Positions 9,626-22,700 of a stretch of DNA of 64,000 bases are shown here, one piece after another. Position 1 is the first letter of the stretch; each line of letters opens with the position of its first letter. This stretch comes from Typha latifolia (lineage: Eukaryota > Streptophyta > Magnoliopsida > Poales > Typhaceae): NCBI GenBank assembly GCA_019914945.1, contig CM034103.1:8618001-8682000 (forward strand), written 5' to 3'. The notes under the pieces are model-generated. The model was not told the origin of the DNA, searched no databases, and saw only the letters and a program-made list of their open reading frames with translations. A program made the translations under genes and the position numbers.

Positions 9626-10506
9626 TGTTAGGTTTTTATTTGTTGGCAATTGTGTACAAAATATTCTAAGTGTATTTTTTCATGTATATGAGCTTTACAC
9701 AAGTCTAGAATATCTCTGGTTTGAAGAATTGCAAGATTATTGGAGAAAAGCCGTCGAGTTCACACCGCGTTCACAAACGCGTTCGAACGTGGAATTTGCG
9801 TTCACAACCGCGTTCGAACGTGGGTACTGCATTCACACAAACCGAGAGCTGCGTTCACAAACGCGTTCGAACGCAACCTGAAGAATTCAAGTTGTCGCGT
9901 TCGAACGCACTCGGGCCCGTTCGAACGCACCTGAGTTTCATGCCGTTCGAACGCACCCGGGCCGCGTTCGAACGCACCAACGAAGTTTGATAAAATTGGA
10001 CTTTCATGAGTACAGATAAGACTTGGATTTGGCTCTATCTTGGAGATCATATATAAGGATTGTGAAACCCTATCTCTAGGGTGGTTGAAGAAGCATTATT
10101 GAAGGAGACTTGTTCTTCAACTAATAAGGTTTCACTCATCTACAAAAGTTAATCTTTCGTCTTAAGGGCTATCTAGACGAAATATCAATCTCGAGGGTTA
10201 CTGAGATTGGACTTCAATCACGAGAAGCAGTGAATCGTGGGTTCTAGCGAGCAAGACTGAGAGGAACAAAGTCGTTTGGATCGACGGGTTGTTTTGTGAG
10301 TCAGTCTTGTAACTGCTACTATTCTAGTGATTGGTTTTGATCTGAGTTTGGATCCGTGGTTTTTTCCCGTTTGGGTTTTTTCACGTTAAAATCTTGGTGT
10401 TTATCTCTGCTTTCGTTTTTAATATTTCTTCCAATTTTTACTTAAGCGAACGAGCGAGATCATTGCCTAGTGTTTAGATACATACGTGTGTCTAGGGATT
10501 TTTTCA
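9626..10506 (+). repeat. Sirevirus 3' LTR (881 bp)
   Basis: Near-identical copy of 834-1733, including the seven palindromes (about 9780-9970) and the TATA-like box near 10050. It lacks short segments present in the 5' copy (after GAGTT near 9937 and after GGAGACTT near 10110). It ends TTTTTTCA and is followed by the GTTTC target duplicate at 10507-10511. Confidence 0.95.
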
Positions 10507-10972
10507 GTTTCTATACAAATTAATGCAGTGCGCCTAAAAAATTTTGAAAATTAAATGGCGAGCTGAATTCCCTCTTTTTTTAATTTTTTATAGATAAAAA
10601 TACCCTTCCCCTATTATATAAGTATTTCTTTCTCTTCAAAGAATACCCACATATTCTGTTCTATTACTTTCTAGATTGTGCTAACTATATAGTAAATTTT
10701 ATTAAACCTGGGTTTTTATGAAGTTTAATAGTTATATTATATCTAGAAACAAGACAAATGTGGGTTAAAAAAATTAGATCAAAATCCTATCTATTTTGCC
10801 TAATAAACACAATGGGGGCATCTTGGTCACTTGGGCATGCTCCATTAACTTTGGCAGAAAAACACCGGTTTCACTTAAGTCATAAGTACATCTACTCGTT
10901 TGAGACTTTTTAAAATATAGAGGGGGTGAATTTTTGGGTATAAGTATAAGGGGGTAAGATATATTTAACCCT
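10507..10972. mobile_element. MITE F, right arm and body
   Basis: Starts with the duplicated GTTTC, runs through AT-rich body sequence, and ends in an arm (about 10865-10972) that is the inverted complement of 729-833, with AAGATATATTTAACC at its edge. No ORF is present. Joined across the Sirevirus it gives a MITE-sized element with about 100-bp imperfect inverted ends. Confidence 0.6.
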
Positions 10973-11393
10973 TATTTTTTTTTGTTAACCCACTTATTTG
11001 TGGATCTCCTCTAGCTATAATTCGGGATTTGTTGACATTTATTGCTGAGCTCTTCGTATAAGAGGACATCAATTAGAGAGTACTCTATTACAAGGTGTAA
11101 TTAGTCATGGAGGGCTAGTGAGCAAAAGCATCTCCAATCAATAGCCATGGGGGGTTTAGGAATAAGGAATGGAAGTGTCTTGTATCATCTTGTATCAATG
11201 ATTTATTTTGTAATAGATTGATCCGTGTTTTATCGAATCCATGACTTTTTTCTGTCTAGAGTGAGAGGTTTTCCAACGTAAAAGTGCCATGTTAGCGCAT
11301 GCTTTGATTATGATATAGTTTCTTTACTTACTTGATTAAGTTCATGTTTAATGTGATAGATCTCTAGGTGTGTTTGCTTTCCAATTTTTTTTT
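10973..11393. other. Eroded sequence, possibly a copia LTR end
   Basis: No ORF of interest. The order near 11190-11310 (ATTGATCCGTGTTTTATCG, then GAGAGGTTTTCCAACGTAAA) resembles the 3' part of many plant copia LTRs, and a similar arrangement recurs near 17340-17400. No matching partner LTR or primer site was found, so this stays tentative. Confidence 0.3.
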
Positions 11394-14388
11394 TGTAATA
11401 TCCCATAAAAAAATCAAGCACACTTACAAGGCACGTACGCTGCCTTCTTCTTCTTCTCCCCTCTTTTTTTTTTCCTTTCTCTTTTTTCCTTCCTTCCTCA
11501 CTCGCAGCCCTCTCTTTCCCCTTTTTCCTTCTCGTTGCGCCGGAGAGTTGATGGAGGACGCCGACCTCAGTGGATCAACTTGTCAGAGTGTCCTCTTCAA
11601 CTAGGTATGTTTAATTTTAGTTTAATTAATGATTTATTATTTTTCCACCCTCTTATCCTTCCACGCGGTCTCTCCGAATAATCAATTGGTCAACAACCTC
11701 GTGCCTTCCCACGTCGACCTTGGTAGCATCCCCTCATTATCCCCTTGCCGGTGGTACCCTCAATGGGTTGTTCTCCTCTTGGTTGAGGCTACACATGGTA
11801 GCCTCTCCTCGCCAACTTGCAACTCTTTTTCCTGCCATCTTCGTCGGCATCACCCTTCCTTGACTGGTGGAAACCTTTCCCCTCCTCGTGTGGATGCCCT
11901 TAGTGTGGCATCCAACGATGCTCTCGTGGCTAGAGTTGTCGGGCGACTCCTCACCCTGGCCATCGACCTTGGTGATAGGCATTCTTGTCATTGGCGGCCT
12001 TAGTTGGTTTGGTTTGGTTGGCTAGGAACACCGGTGGTGGAGATCGATGGTGACTCCTTCCTTTTTCCGTGGAGCTCTCCTCGATGAGATGGGCTTCATG
12101 CTCCATCTTTGACCTGGTCGCACTTCAGGTGTCATCCTCGTTGTGGGTGCCGATTAGTGTATTGGCCTCGGTTGCGAACGACGGTGTTCGTCGGCAGCCA
12201 CCTCCTTCCTCCTCTTGGTTGGTTAGTTGTCGAGAGTGAGGAAGAAGGAGGTGGGGTTGGCTACGTTGGGCGTAGCCCAGCCTATCTTGGGCTTGGGTGT
12301 AGCCCAATCCAAGTGGAGGGTTGGGCTGGAGACACCCCAACCCAAGTTTATGGGTTGGGTTGTGACCCGACACATGTTGGTGGTGGGTTGGGCTGCGGCC
12401 CAACCCAAGTGGCTTTCTTAGTTAGTTTAAGCTTTGTGCCCAACTTTGGTGAGTTTTGTGGCAGCTTTTGGGTGGTTTCAATCCAACCCATTTTTGTGGG
12501 CCTTGGGCTGGGCCCAGCTAGGTTGGTGATTCTTTAATTTATTTTAGTTTACTTTAATATTTTTATTTAGTTAATTATGTCAAACTTAAGCCTTAAATAT
12601 TAATTATTTTTAGATGATAACTTTGTTAGTTATATTAATTGTTATAAATTAATTTTAATAAATTAGGCTGTGGCCTGAGAGTGCCGTTACTAATTGCTCC
12701 TAATAGAATAAGCTCTAATTGGAGTTTAGCGTGGTTGATTATAATATTGGTTAAATTAATTTTAACAAATGAGTCAGTAGTCTGAGTGTCTCTATATTAA
12801 TTACTTCTATAAAAAAAATTAATACAAATTAGTGTAGGGAAATCGTATTAGACATATTTTCTTATTTAGCAAAGCTAATTCAATGTTGTCTATTTGATTT
12901 ACTTTAAATCAACAATAATTAGTGGAGCGACAATTTGAGGTAAATTATTTTAATTACTTTTAACAACGCATCATGCCTTAAAATAGCTATGCCATATCTA
13001 CCTAATTAATAAAATATAAAAATTTCTAGGTGGACCTACCCAACCCTAATTATTTAATTAATTAGTGGTAGATAAGTTGTACTTAAATTTTTTTATTACT
13101 TTTATTATCGAGGTGGACTATGTACCATGAGAGGATGATCTTGTGCAAAGTCTCGGTTAGATATCTGTGAAGCGATATGAAGTAAGTGAAACTTCACTAG
13201 TCTAAGAGTAGTGTAGAGAATGCAATGTCTTACCTTATGGTATCATTGCATTCATATCATGCATATGTAGATATTTGTTTATTGTTATTAATGTAAGTAG
13301 TACATGTTAACTTTACTTGTTGTGCGACATAATTTTATTTATCATGATTCTATGTATATCTATCGGCATGATTATATATGATACACGTAATACATGATAA
13401 TGATGTGTGTTCCCTTTTACTTATTTGTGCTTATAATATCATAACCACTAACACAAGTGCACTACCATGAATGGAGTGACTTTTGCATCTCGACAGTACC
13501 GAACACCTCTCCGGCTAGGATAAGGAGTGGGGGATATTATACATTTATATATTAGGGTCCACGCATGAGGTCCTAGTTTGTTGATTCTAAATAATCAGGC
13601 AGTCGTTTTGCCAAGCGATAGGCAATTTACTATTGATCGATGATAGTCAAATCTTTTAGGATATTTAAATTACAGAGTGAAGGGTACGATGATAAAGGGT
13701 GAGGGCGTCCTTGAGCGATGGCTCATATTTTTTTGCACGGTGGTGCGATGATATGGAGCTGAGAACTTAGAGGGTAGTATTAATGTGCTATACTGACTTA
13801 CGTAATGGGCTTACATCTGAGGTCTTTAGTCTATGATGGTAGACTATTGATCATACTATTCGTAAGCTGGTGAGTTACCGCTAGGGTCTACTCTCCCTTG
13901 GAGGTGTTTGTTGGTTAGGTATGAGCATTGATGTGACCTATTAGCGTGGTTTTGCGTGAGCCTAAGTTAAGACTTGATAGTATAAAATGATACATATCAT
14001 GTTGTATAGTGTTGGCATGGCCTATGGGCAGAGCTCAATGTGAGCTTGAGTTTGAGGACATGATAGTCCCGATTGATGCATATCATGTTACAGATTGCTA
14101 ATACATATGCGTATTAGATATAAATATGATGAGAATATGATAATAATGTATTAATTGTGATTATGATGGACATATTCATATTTAGTATGTGTAGCATCTA
14201 GACATGCAGTTGTATTAGTTGTATGGATATATATCTTGGGGCTTGTTGTAGTCTTTGTTTGTATTATTTGTAGAAATATTAAGTTTTATCTGGTATATTA
14301 TGTAAAACCACTGACCAATTGGTCACGTGGAAACCATGTGGATTCTACCTACGTGAGGAGGCACGTGTATTTAAAAACGAATGTTACA
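11394..14388 (+). mobile_element. Solo LTR, family B (about 3.0 kb)
   Basis: Starts TGTAATATCCCA and ends GAATGTTACA, with imperfect 5-base flanks TTTTT (11389-11393) and GTTTT (14389-14393). It matches, in inverted orientation, 17936-20338, 47814-51300 and 59086-61160. The last of these abuts a primer-binding site, so the repeat is a genuine LTR. No primer site or polypurine tract adjoins this copy, as expected for a solo LTR left by recombination. It has a CTT-rich tract near 11445, a GC-rich zone with repeated GGGTTGGGCTG and AGCCCAACCC (12240-12510), then AT-rich DNA. Long open frames at 11629-12537 are chance products of the GC-rich zone. A long-LTR Ty3/gypsy clade such as Tekay/Del is likely but unproven. 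Confidence 0.75.
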
Positions 14389-17300
14389 GTTTTAATATAT
14401 TTCCACATTGAGATTCATATCCAATTAGTTCTCTGGGAATTTTCATCAACTAATGCTGCTCATTGTATATAGTAGTAGTTTCTTGTTACTTCTTTAACTA
14501 GAACTTATATTTCTGTCACATTAGGACTCTTACTATTTTTCAGTGAAATATGATTCTTGCATTTTGGCAGATATTGATGTTAATTGGCCCAGCTTTTGCT
14601 ATCATGAGTGGATGAAGAACAAACAAAATTACATTTCCATCTTTAATGCTTTAAGCAAAAATTAGAATTGACGTGGGATACTTAGATACCATGTTGCAGG
14701 AAATCATGAAAACAAGGAAGAAATACCTTAGATCGATGAAGAATATGCAAATCCAAGCCAAAAAGTAGGCAAAATCTTGAAGCCGACGTTTCGAGATTCC
14801 GATGCCTAAGGTGGGAAATTGTTCCAACCATGATTCAAAACTAAATTTTTAGAAAAAGCTTTCGAATTTTGATATAAATATCAAAAATCTAATCTCAGTC
14901 ATCCTCAAGGTCTTTATAATAACATCGAAGCAATCAAAATTAAGGCCAAAAACATAGTAATCACAGTATCCAAGTATACCAAGAAAAAAATCTGATACGT
15001 GACCGCAAAGTTTCTAGTTTTTGCTAATTTTATTCTTTTCAATTCAATCAAGGATACATTAATCCAAATAGATATATATTAAACTCTGATTAGTGATATC
15101 AAAATTTATTAAAGCATTCAGAGATCAAGCACTTTCTTATTATGCGTAATACTAAGTAATAATTTCATAAAACATCTTATTATGCGCTAATTTGTTTACA
15201 TACATCAACATATAATCAATGCCAGAAGTATAACCAGCCTGTAACAGATGCATGGAAATATTTTAGATATCCAATGGTGGCTTTCACACTTATGAACCCC
15301 TTAAATAAGCTGCATGCACAATTTTCAAATTGATTTTTGTCCAATTTTTTCTTTTGATTTAGAATAGAGAAAGATCAATGAAGAGTATGCAAATCCAAGC
15401 CAATAAAATAAGCAAAATCTTGAAGTTAACATTCCGATGATCAAATGATTAAGGTGAGAAATTGTTTTGAGTATATACGATTAGATTCATATGTATGGTC
15501 AAGTCACATAGCTTATGAAATGTCAAATTATGTAAAAAAATCAAGTTAGAAGATGAAGAAAAAAAGAATTAAGCTTCAAATTTTAGGACCTCGACTAGAC
15601 GGGATGAGACTAAGGGTATTCGGAGGGCCGGAATGGTTCACTTAGGAAAAGTTAAGGGATGTCTGAATGGGATAAGTGGCGTTTGGATGGCATGAGTAGG
15701 ATACAAAAAAAGTTTAGAATTAGAAACAATTTGAGGATTCCTATAGTGGCTTGTCCTAGCATGAGCCAAAATTGTTCCTCACCTCTATTTAAGAAGCTGA
15801 GAGCCAAAGGTTGGATCACTGATTAAATAGAGAATTCTAAGAATTTTACTCTCATCTTAGAAGAGTTATCTAGTTTTCTCACGAAGTTTATATTCCATAG
15901 TTGGCTTCTTCAATTCTCTGATTGCTTGAACTACAACAATCTATCTCTCCTTGGAAGATACAACAATCTATCTCAACCAAGATTATTTCTTTCAATATTT
16001 GTACCAAACACAATGACACAATTGCATTTTTGAAGATTGACCAGTCAATTAGGTGCTTACTAGAGGAAGGAGATCTTTTTCACAATAATAGTTAATTAGA
16101 CAGTTCCTATTTAAAAGGTTAATTAAACACTAAGACATTAGAGTGTCAGGAGAGGTTGTAAGTAAATCTTATTTCTTTTACTTGGTGAATCGATCGATTA
16201 GCTTTGGATGAGTTCATAGTTTATTCTATGCGAACCAAATTGAAAATCCATATTAGCAAAAATTTTTATTCAATCTAATCTAAGCAAGATAAATATGAAA
16301 CTCCAATAATCCATGACTCAAGAAGATGAAAATAAATACAAACTGAGTCATAGATCTAGTAATTTTTTGCATATGATCAATTCAAGAAAAATACGATACG
16401 AGATTTCAAAATAGCAAAAATTGTCAATTCTCTTATTTGCCGAATTTGATCAATGATGTCCTGACTTAATTAGAAACATATTAAACTCGATCAGAGGTGT
16501 AAATGCCTATCTAAGCACTAAAAAATTTGTCTCAACCTACGATGCATGATTTTAAGGACTCATTCTTTTACATAAGCTCCAACGGTGCATACATCGTGAA
16601 ATTTGTAAGTGCAAGTTTTTGTTACAGCAAGTTCGTGAACATAAAACACTTTGTATATATTATAAAATCTAGATTTAATATTAGACTAAAATATATTACT
16701 TATGGAAGAATGTTTGAAGAAGGTATCATAATGGAAGTGAATTCTAAGTCAAAATAATAATATTTTAATTCTGCAAGCTGGGTACACTGGGAACAGTGTG
16801 GTGCACACACCTTGGCTAGAAAATTCCACACGAGTGTATGCAATTCAAATTTGGGTGGGCACTTAGTAAGTCAGGTGCACACCTTGACAGAAAATTAGAA
16901 ACAAAAAGTTATAAATTTGTTTCTAACTTGGTATTTCCTTTTGGGATTATCCTAGAACAAATTAGCATTTATAAAATGATGCCAACGGTCAAATTAAGTT
17001 AGATAACTCAAAAGGAGATCAAAGCTTAAATATTTGAGAGTTCCACTTTTCTCAAGGAGCTTGTTTTCTATCTAAGTTGAGGAGACTTTTTGTTCGTTGG
17101 TTAGAATTTTACCGCTAATTACTAAAGCAGTGGAGGAGCTAATACGAGTCGTCTACATCAACAAACATCACCAACCCACAAGGAGTTTGAGAAGAAATCC
17201 ATATCGACATATTGCAAATCAAATGCGGAAGTAAGCTAATCATATAGTAGTTAATCGAGATAGACTTTGAGCAAAAGACGCGAGCTTCAACACTTAGTGA

Positions 17301-17935
17301 TCTAAAAGATCATAAGTACCTTGTTCTATAAACGATATGATATAGATTGATCTCTGTGAATTTTTTTCTCTAGACATATTAAGAGGTTTTCCAAGTCAAA
17401 AAATTATGATTATGTGTTTATCGTGCGATTTAATTTTTCTGCTCTTAATCTGCTTTATGTTTCCATCTCTTAGTTTTCACATTCATACTTGAGTTCGGTT
17501 TTTATAGTTAGAATAGTATTCTAATTTTCATCTTACTTGTTTTCAATTTTTAGAGATCGATTCTTATTCAATTTTCAAAACCCAATAGGATTCAGTTTTC
17601 CTAAACTTATTTGGATTTGATTTTTGGCTTTTTGACTGAATTTTTACATGGTTTATTATTTTCCATATATCTAAATCTAATGAATGGTACCAGTATAGGT
17701 CGCTGTCGGATTAAATACATTGACATGATTAGAAATGGTATGATCGAGAATTTATTTGCTTAATTTAATTAATTATGCATTTGTTTGTCTATTATTTTTA
17801 TGCATTGTCTATGTATTCTAACTAAAAGGAGTTGTTATCTCCGCACTCTTGCTATTTACTATTGATGGTTCTTGTGTCTACATGGATAGACATGTTGAGA
17901 TCAAGGATGATGAGGATATTGATATCGATGTTTAA
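14389..17935. other. Decayed retroelement remnants, no gene
   Basis: No supported coding region in 3.5 kb. About 100 bp at 14725-14835 recurs at 15375-15470 (ATGCAAATCCAAGCCAA ... GCAAAATCTTGAAG ... AAGGTGRGAAATTGTT). The latter phrase looks like a copia polypurine tract running into an LTR start, so two decayed 3' junctions are likely. Sequence after 15480 is shared with about 42070-42150. CTATTTAAG near 15787 could be an LTR TATA box. GAGGTTTTCCAAGTCAAA near 17380 and TGGTACCAGTATAG near 17688 resemble an LTR end and a weak primer site. Everything here is too eroded to delimit. Confidence 0.35.
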
Positions 17936-20338
17936 TGAAACACTTGCCGTCAAATACACATGCTACTCATGTGGATATGTAGAACTCCCATGATTTTCAC
18001 GTTACCTGTTAGTTAATGTTTTTATAAATATATAAGAAAAAAGTCTAAATTTTTTTATAAATAACTCAAGCAAAAAAATAAAAAATTTCAAAATATCACA
18101 GGTCAAAACAAGTCTCAATATATATAGAACATACAATAATCGATACTAATTTCGGTGCAGGGACTACAATCTATCTGGCTCATTTTACAAAAATAAATAA
18201 ATAGCTAAAATATAAATAATCCTCTCTAGCTCCTCTATGAATTCAAGGTCATCTACTAATCTACAAAAAGATGGTAAACATAAAGTCTAGCAAGTAATTT
18301 AATAAAAGATGGGACATGATATATATATATATCAAACATGATCAAAGTAATTCATCCATAGCTCACATGTATTAGCTACAAAAAGTATGTTATGCCTCAC
18401 ATTAAGCTATCAAATTCTTTAACTCAAACTCATGCAGAACCACAACATAAATAACATCAGAAAGTTCACATCGAGCAACACCCATCGAGGACGGAAGACA
18501 TCTAGCGATAGTATCGCCCACCTATTACCTAGCAAATAATGGACTTATTATCTGCCACCTATGACTAAGGATCTTAGTCATAGGCCCATCATCATCACAT
18601 GAGCCAGCAACGTGCCACGGTGCTACCCACACATGCTCCCAACTTAATACCACTATCATAAAGCATTGGACTCAACACGAGCCACGAAACACTAGGCTCA
18701 ATATAGATGCTCTCACGCTGCGCTCATTAGGTACTACTAAGTCCAACAACCCCTCCTCTCAATCATAGTTTAAAAATCATTAAGTGTCTAACTTTTGTAC
18801 TCGATAGTGTCACAAATCAGCATATGCGATGCATGATAGTTTCCTTCTAGATATAATGACCCTAAGTATTAGTTGATATAAATATAATTATTAGATACAC
18901 TCTACCCTTTAACCTCAGACTAAGCGAGCATAAGATACTACTAAGACAAGACTTAATTATATAATGATACGTGCAAGAGGTGTGTGGTAACTATTATCAA
19001 TTGTATGACATACACATCATCGCTATCATACACTATGAATGTACTCAATCTATGCATAATTATAAAATAGTAAATAAGCATAATTATGCTAATTAATAAA
19101 TAAGCATATGCACATACATAACATAAATGTGATGAAGTCCTAAAGTAAAACATCACTTCAGTATCTGCATGACTCCTAGACTACGGAGGATTCACTTGCC
19201 TAAAATTGCTACTCCGTTAGATGATTCCTCTTGTCTCTTGAGATCATCTTTATACAGTAATGGATCAACCAATAAGACGAATGCAATTGCAAAGCGAGTA
19301 GCAACCTACTTTGGAGTTTCAGAAATAAATTAAATTACATACTAAAATTTTTTAGGTCAGTTTATCTATCTACATTTGACACACTACTACGATAAGACAG
19401 AAAGTTAGTTTGAATCTCTTAACAGAAAGACACTAATTATAGTTTTGTGAACAACTAAAAAAAATAAAATGATCAAATTTAAGGAAAATAAATTTAAAAG
19501 AAAATAAAAACTTCTAGCATAATCTAGCGTCACATGTTTATGTGATTTAAAATATTACAATTGATATTGAAACTTTAGTAAGCTAATTCTTGTTGTAAGA
19601 ACCACTATGCACAGTCTGTTATTACATTAAATAGTACATTAATAATCCCAAGTCAATGTCTGAAATCAATTTTCAAATAAATATTTAGAATAAGAAAAAC
19701 TAAGAGTCACAACAGCAACCCAATAATTAGCTTATGAAAGAATAACAATTAGCAGTAATAGACTATCTAAAAAAAGGAGAACCTGGCTTAATTCTGCTTT
19801 AGTTCTTAATATTTATTATAACAATTAGCAGTAATAGATAAGAACTATTAAGTTGACTCCATACTATGATACTGTTATAATAGTAAACACAAGTAGATGG
19901 GCTGCAATACAATCAAAACCCACATAGGTTGTTGGGCCAAAGATGGCCTAACTCACTACCATTACTAAAATGAAGAGAAAATGATTACAGTGGGAAAGAA
20001 CATAAAGGAGAGAAAAAGAGAAACTCATCTGTCAGATAAGGTGTTCATTGCAGATCCACGTGGGTTCGACCAGGATATTGCTCTAGTGGGGTAGGTAGAG
20101 ATGGCGAGAGAGGAAAGGTGGTGGCATCGCCATGAAGGCTACGATGATGCCTGACGATGAAGCCGGAATTAGAGAAGAAACTGAGGAGTCCAACGGTGGT
20201 CTCAGTAGGGTCCATGAAAAGTTCAGTAGAAGGAGGGAGGTGGGAGATGATGGAGAAATTAAAGGGGGGATTTTATCTCGGTAGAAAGAAGGAAGTGAGA
20301 GCAGATGGAGAAATTAAAGATGGGAGAGGGAGTAGTAC
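17936..20338 (-). repeat. Family B LTR, minus orientation, partial
   Basis: Begins TGAAACACTTGCCGTCAAATAC, aligning with the family-B terminus at 59086 (TGTATCACCCGCCACCAAATAC). It continues with shared landmarks: CACGTTACCTGTTAG, GACTAAGGATCTTAGTCATAG, and CTACGGAGGATTCACTTGCC near 19180. The GA-rich, GC-richer stretch at 20040-20330 corresponds to the CT-rich LTR start. No primer site borders its left edge. The right end lies near the MITE at 20342 and is approximate. No gene is present. Confidence 0.6.
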
Positions 20339-20341
20339 TTA

Positions 20342-21775
20342 GATAATAAATCAAGCTTCAAATTTGGAGCTTGCTACTCCAAATTTGGAGCTTGGGAGGG
20401 ATTTTTGGAGCCCGACTCCACGCTAGTGTCCCATTTTTAAATAACAAAAAATAAAAAATTACCCTCCTCTAAAATATACAACATCTTTTAACGTTAGATC
20501 TATATCAATTGTTTTCATTCAATAATTATTTAAACTTACTATATATTTAGTTTCGCTAATCAAGTTTTAACCAAAATTCTACCGTTGCAAAAGGTTTCGT
20601 CTGAGACCTCCAAAATGGGACAAATATTAAATTATTTTAAAACTAATAAAATTTTAATTTTTAAATTAAACAATAAAATATATTTTATTTTTTAAATAAT
20701 AATATATTTTATTTTTTTATTATTTAGAATATGTAAGTATCCCAAAATATTATATTATTTAATAATAAATATTTAAAAATAGAGCCAAGAACCCGTGCAC
20801 TCGGAGGAACTCTATATTTATTATTTACTTAATATAAGCAATTTCTTCTGTTGCCCGAAATGGTGACCCATAACTTGTTTCGCCGGAAAAGGGTGAAGAT
20901 AGTCATCGAAATATTTAAATCACTAAATAAGTCCTCTTAATATTCTTATTTTTTAATAAAAATTATATAGTTAGAAAAATCTCATTGAGATCTTTAAAAT
21001 AAAACTAATATTCAATAGTTTCATAAGAAATTTTAAATTTTAAATTTTTTAATTAAATGCATCAAAATTAAATTATATGAAATAAATATCAAAATAAGCA
21101 TTACACATTATTAAAAACATCAAATTACATTACATAAAATAAGCAAAAATTAGCATTTAATAATATAAATAATAAAAAATGCGCTAAATGAACACTTATG
21201 TAAAGGCACGGTAATGAAAGAAAGTAATTTTTTATTTACTTTTTATTTGATGTATTTTATGCTTGATATAATTTAATATTTGATGTTTCTATTGGAAAAT
21301 AATTTTGAGTCATTATTTGAATAATTTTGGAAAACTCGATTTCGAACAATACACAAGAAAAATATTTATTGTATAATTTTAAAATAATTTAATATTACTC
21401 ATTTTAAAGGTCTTGATAAGACTTTGCAACAATACTATTTTTATTAAAAATTGATTAGTGAAAGTAACTATGTACTCAGTTTAAATAATTAAATTATTTA
21501 ATAAATGATATATGTAGAATTTAAATTATTGGATTAAGCTTTTATAAGATAGAAGTGAAATTTCAAAAAGTTAAATAGTAATTTGGAGCTGGGCTCTAAT
21601 TCATTGTGTTGGGCTCTAAATTGGAGCCCACCATTTGAATCCCGGTTGGAGCTCCACTAGGCTTCAAATTTGGTATTTTGGAGCTCGGTTGGAGTTACTC
21701 TTAGAACCTCATTGGAGCAAATCATGCTCTAAATTTAGAGATTTAGTGTCCAATTGGAGATACTCTTAAGCAACA
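20342..21775. mobile_element. Harbinger-like MITE, copy D1 (1434 bp)
   Basis: Flanked by TTA on both sides (20339-20341 and 21776-21778), the target duplication typical of PIF/Harbinger elements. Its outer parts are rich in TTTGGAGC and GCTCCAAAT repeats. Internally, the sequence around 20970 is the inverted complement of that around 21400, giving long AT-rich inverted arms. It is clearly related to 48503-49517. No transposase is visible, so it would depend on an autonomous relative. Confidence 0.6.
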
Positions 21776-21778
21776 AGT

Positions 21779-22700
21779 GCTAGGCAGGTGCCATTATTTT
21801 TCCTCGATGTTACATTCAGATCCAAACTATTCAGGAAGGCCATTGTCTTATTAGTTTCAGCAATTTTCAAACAATTTGTTGTATCACCTTTCATACTAAT
21901 CACATGGGGATAAATCGCCACATATGCCTTAGCAAATAGTATGAATTTAATTGTTCATACACATCAGACTTAACTAACCTCAGACATGAGCTTCGAGATA
22001 TCGCATATCAACGATTATAACCATCTCATCAGGCACCTTAATCCCTAGTGCATACTCTAGTATCTCCATGCTTTTACTATCAATTACTTACTAATATGAT
22101 TCTATGAATTCCTTCTAAATGTCATATGTAATTATTCAGTAGTTTAAAAGAAGTCAAAAAATAAAATAAAATATATGATGCAATGCATTCTCTAATCATA
22201 TATCTATCACATGTATATTTATGCTAGAGATCAACTTCACAAATCATGTATGAATAATATCATCTCTAATCATTTTTATATCATCTGCATACTCATGCCC
22301 GAAATCAACTTAACAAATGAATGATAAATGATATGCTCATATTTAATCATCTTTATATATGATTATGTAATTATGCTGGAGGCTAAAGCAGAATGAGTAT
22401 ATATAAATATATAATATATCCTAATTTGAGAAAGTAATATAGAGGGTAAGACTACTCATAATATGGTCATAGAATACACAAAACTCATTCCTCACATTTG
22501 TCAACCAAATGACTCATTGCTAGTGGAATCCACGATGTCTCAAATAAGATTTCATTTAAAAATATTTTAGTAGGAAATTAATTATTTATCAAATTAGAAT
22601 TCATTGGTATAAAATATGATAATTTATTAGGTTTATAATTACTCCTTTTATTAAATAACTTGATCTATATTAATATGCTACTACTAAAACTATATTAATT
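21779..22700 (-). repeat. Family A LTR, minus orientation, fragment
   Basis: Aligns by eye with 56080-56840 of the complete family-A LTR. Shared landmarks are CGCCACATATGCCYTAGC, CTCAGACAT, CATACTCATGC, TGGAGGC and GTAAGACTACTCA. Both LTR termini are missing. No ORF. Confidence 0.6.

Larger units (their letters stand above)
834..10506 (+). mobile_element. Sirevirus (Ty1/copia SIRE/Maximus-like) retrotransposon, near full length
   Basis: A 9.67-kb LTR retrotransposon. In order it has: 5' LTR, methionine-tRNA-type primer site, gag with two zinc knuckles, protease, integrase, reverse transcriptase, RNase H, a long spacer, an envelope-like ORF, several purine tracts and a 3' LTR. Both LTRs begin TGTTAGG and end TTTTTTCA. 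GTTTC flanks both ends exactly (829-833 and 10507-10511), so insertion was canonical. The two zinc knuckles, the extra 3' ORF and repeated AAAGGGGGAGA tracts are Sirevirus hallmarks. About 17 LTR substitutions (roughly 2%) counted by eye imply a fairly recent insertion. Gag-pol is inactivated by at least nine in-frame stops and about five frame changes, so the copy is non-autonomous; the envelope-like ORF is open. Confidence 0.95.

Noticed and set aside
11629..12537. Long open frames on both strands (124 and 142 codons on the plus strand) in GC-rich DNA
   Set aside because: They lie in the repetitive GC-rich zone of a solo LTR, have no domain, and the inverted copy at 47.8-51.3 kb does not preserve the frames.
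17688..17710. Possible primer site TGGTACCAGTATAG
   Set aside because: Too many mismatches to a tRNA 3' end and no identifiable LTR pair or gag after it; mentioned only as a remnant.
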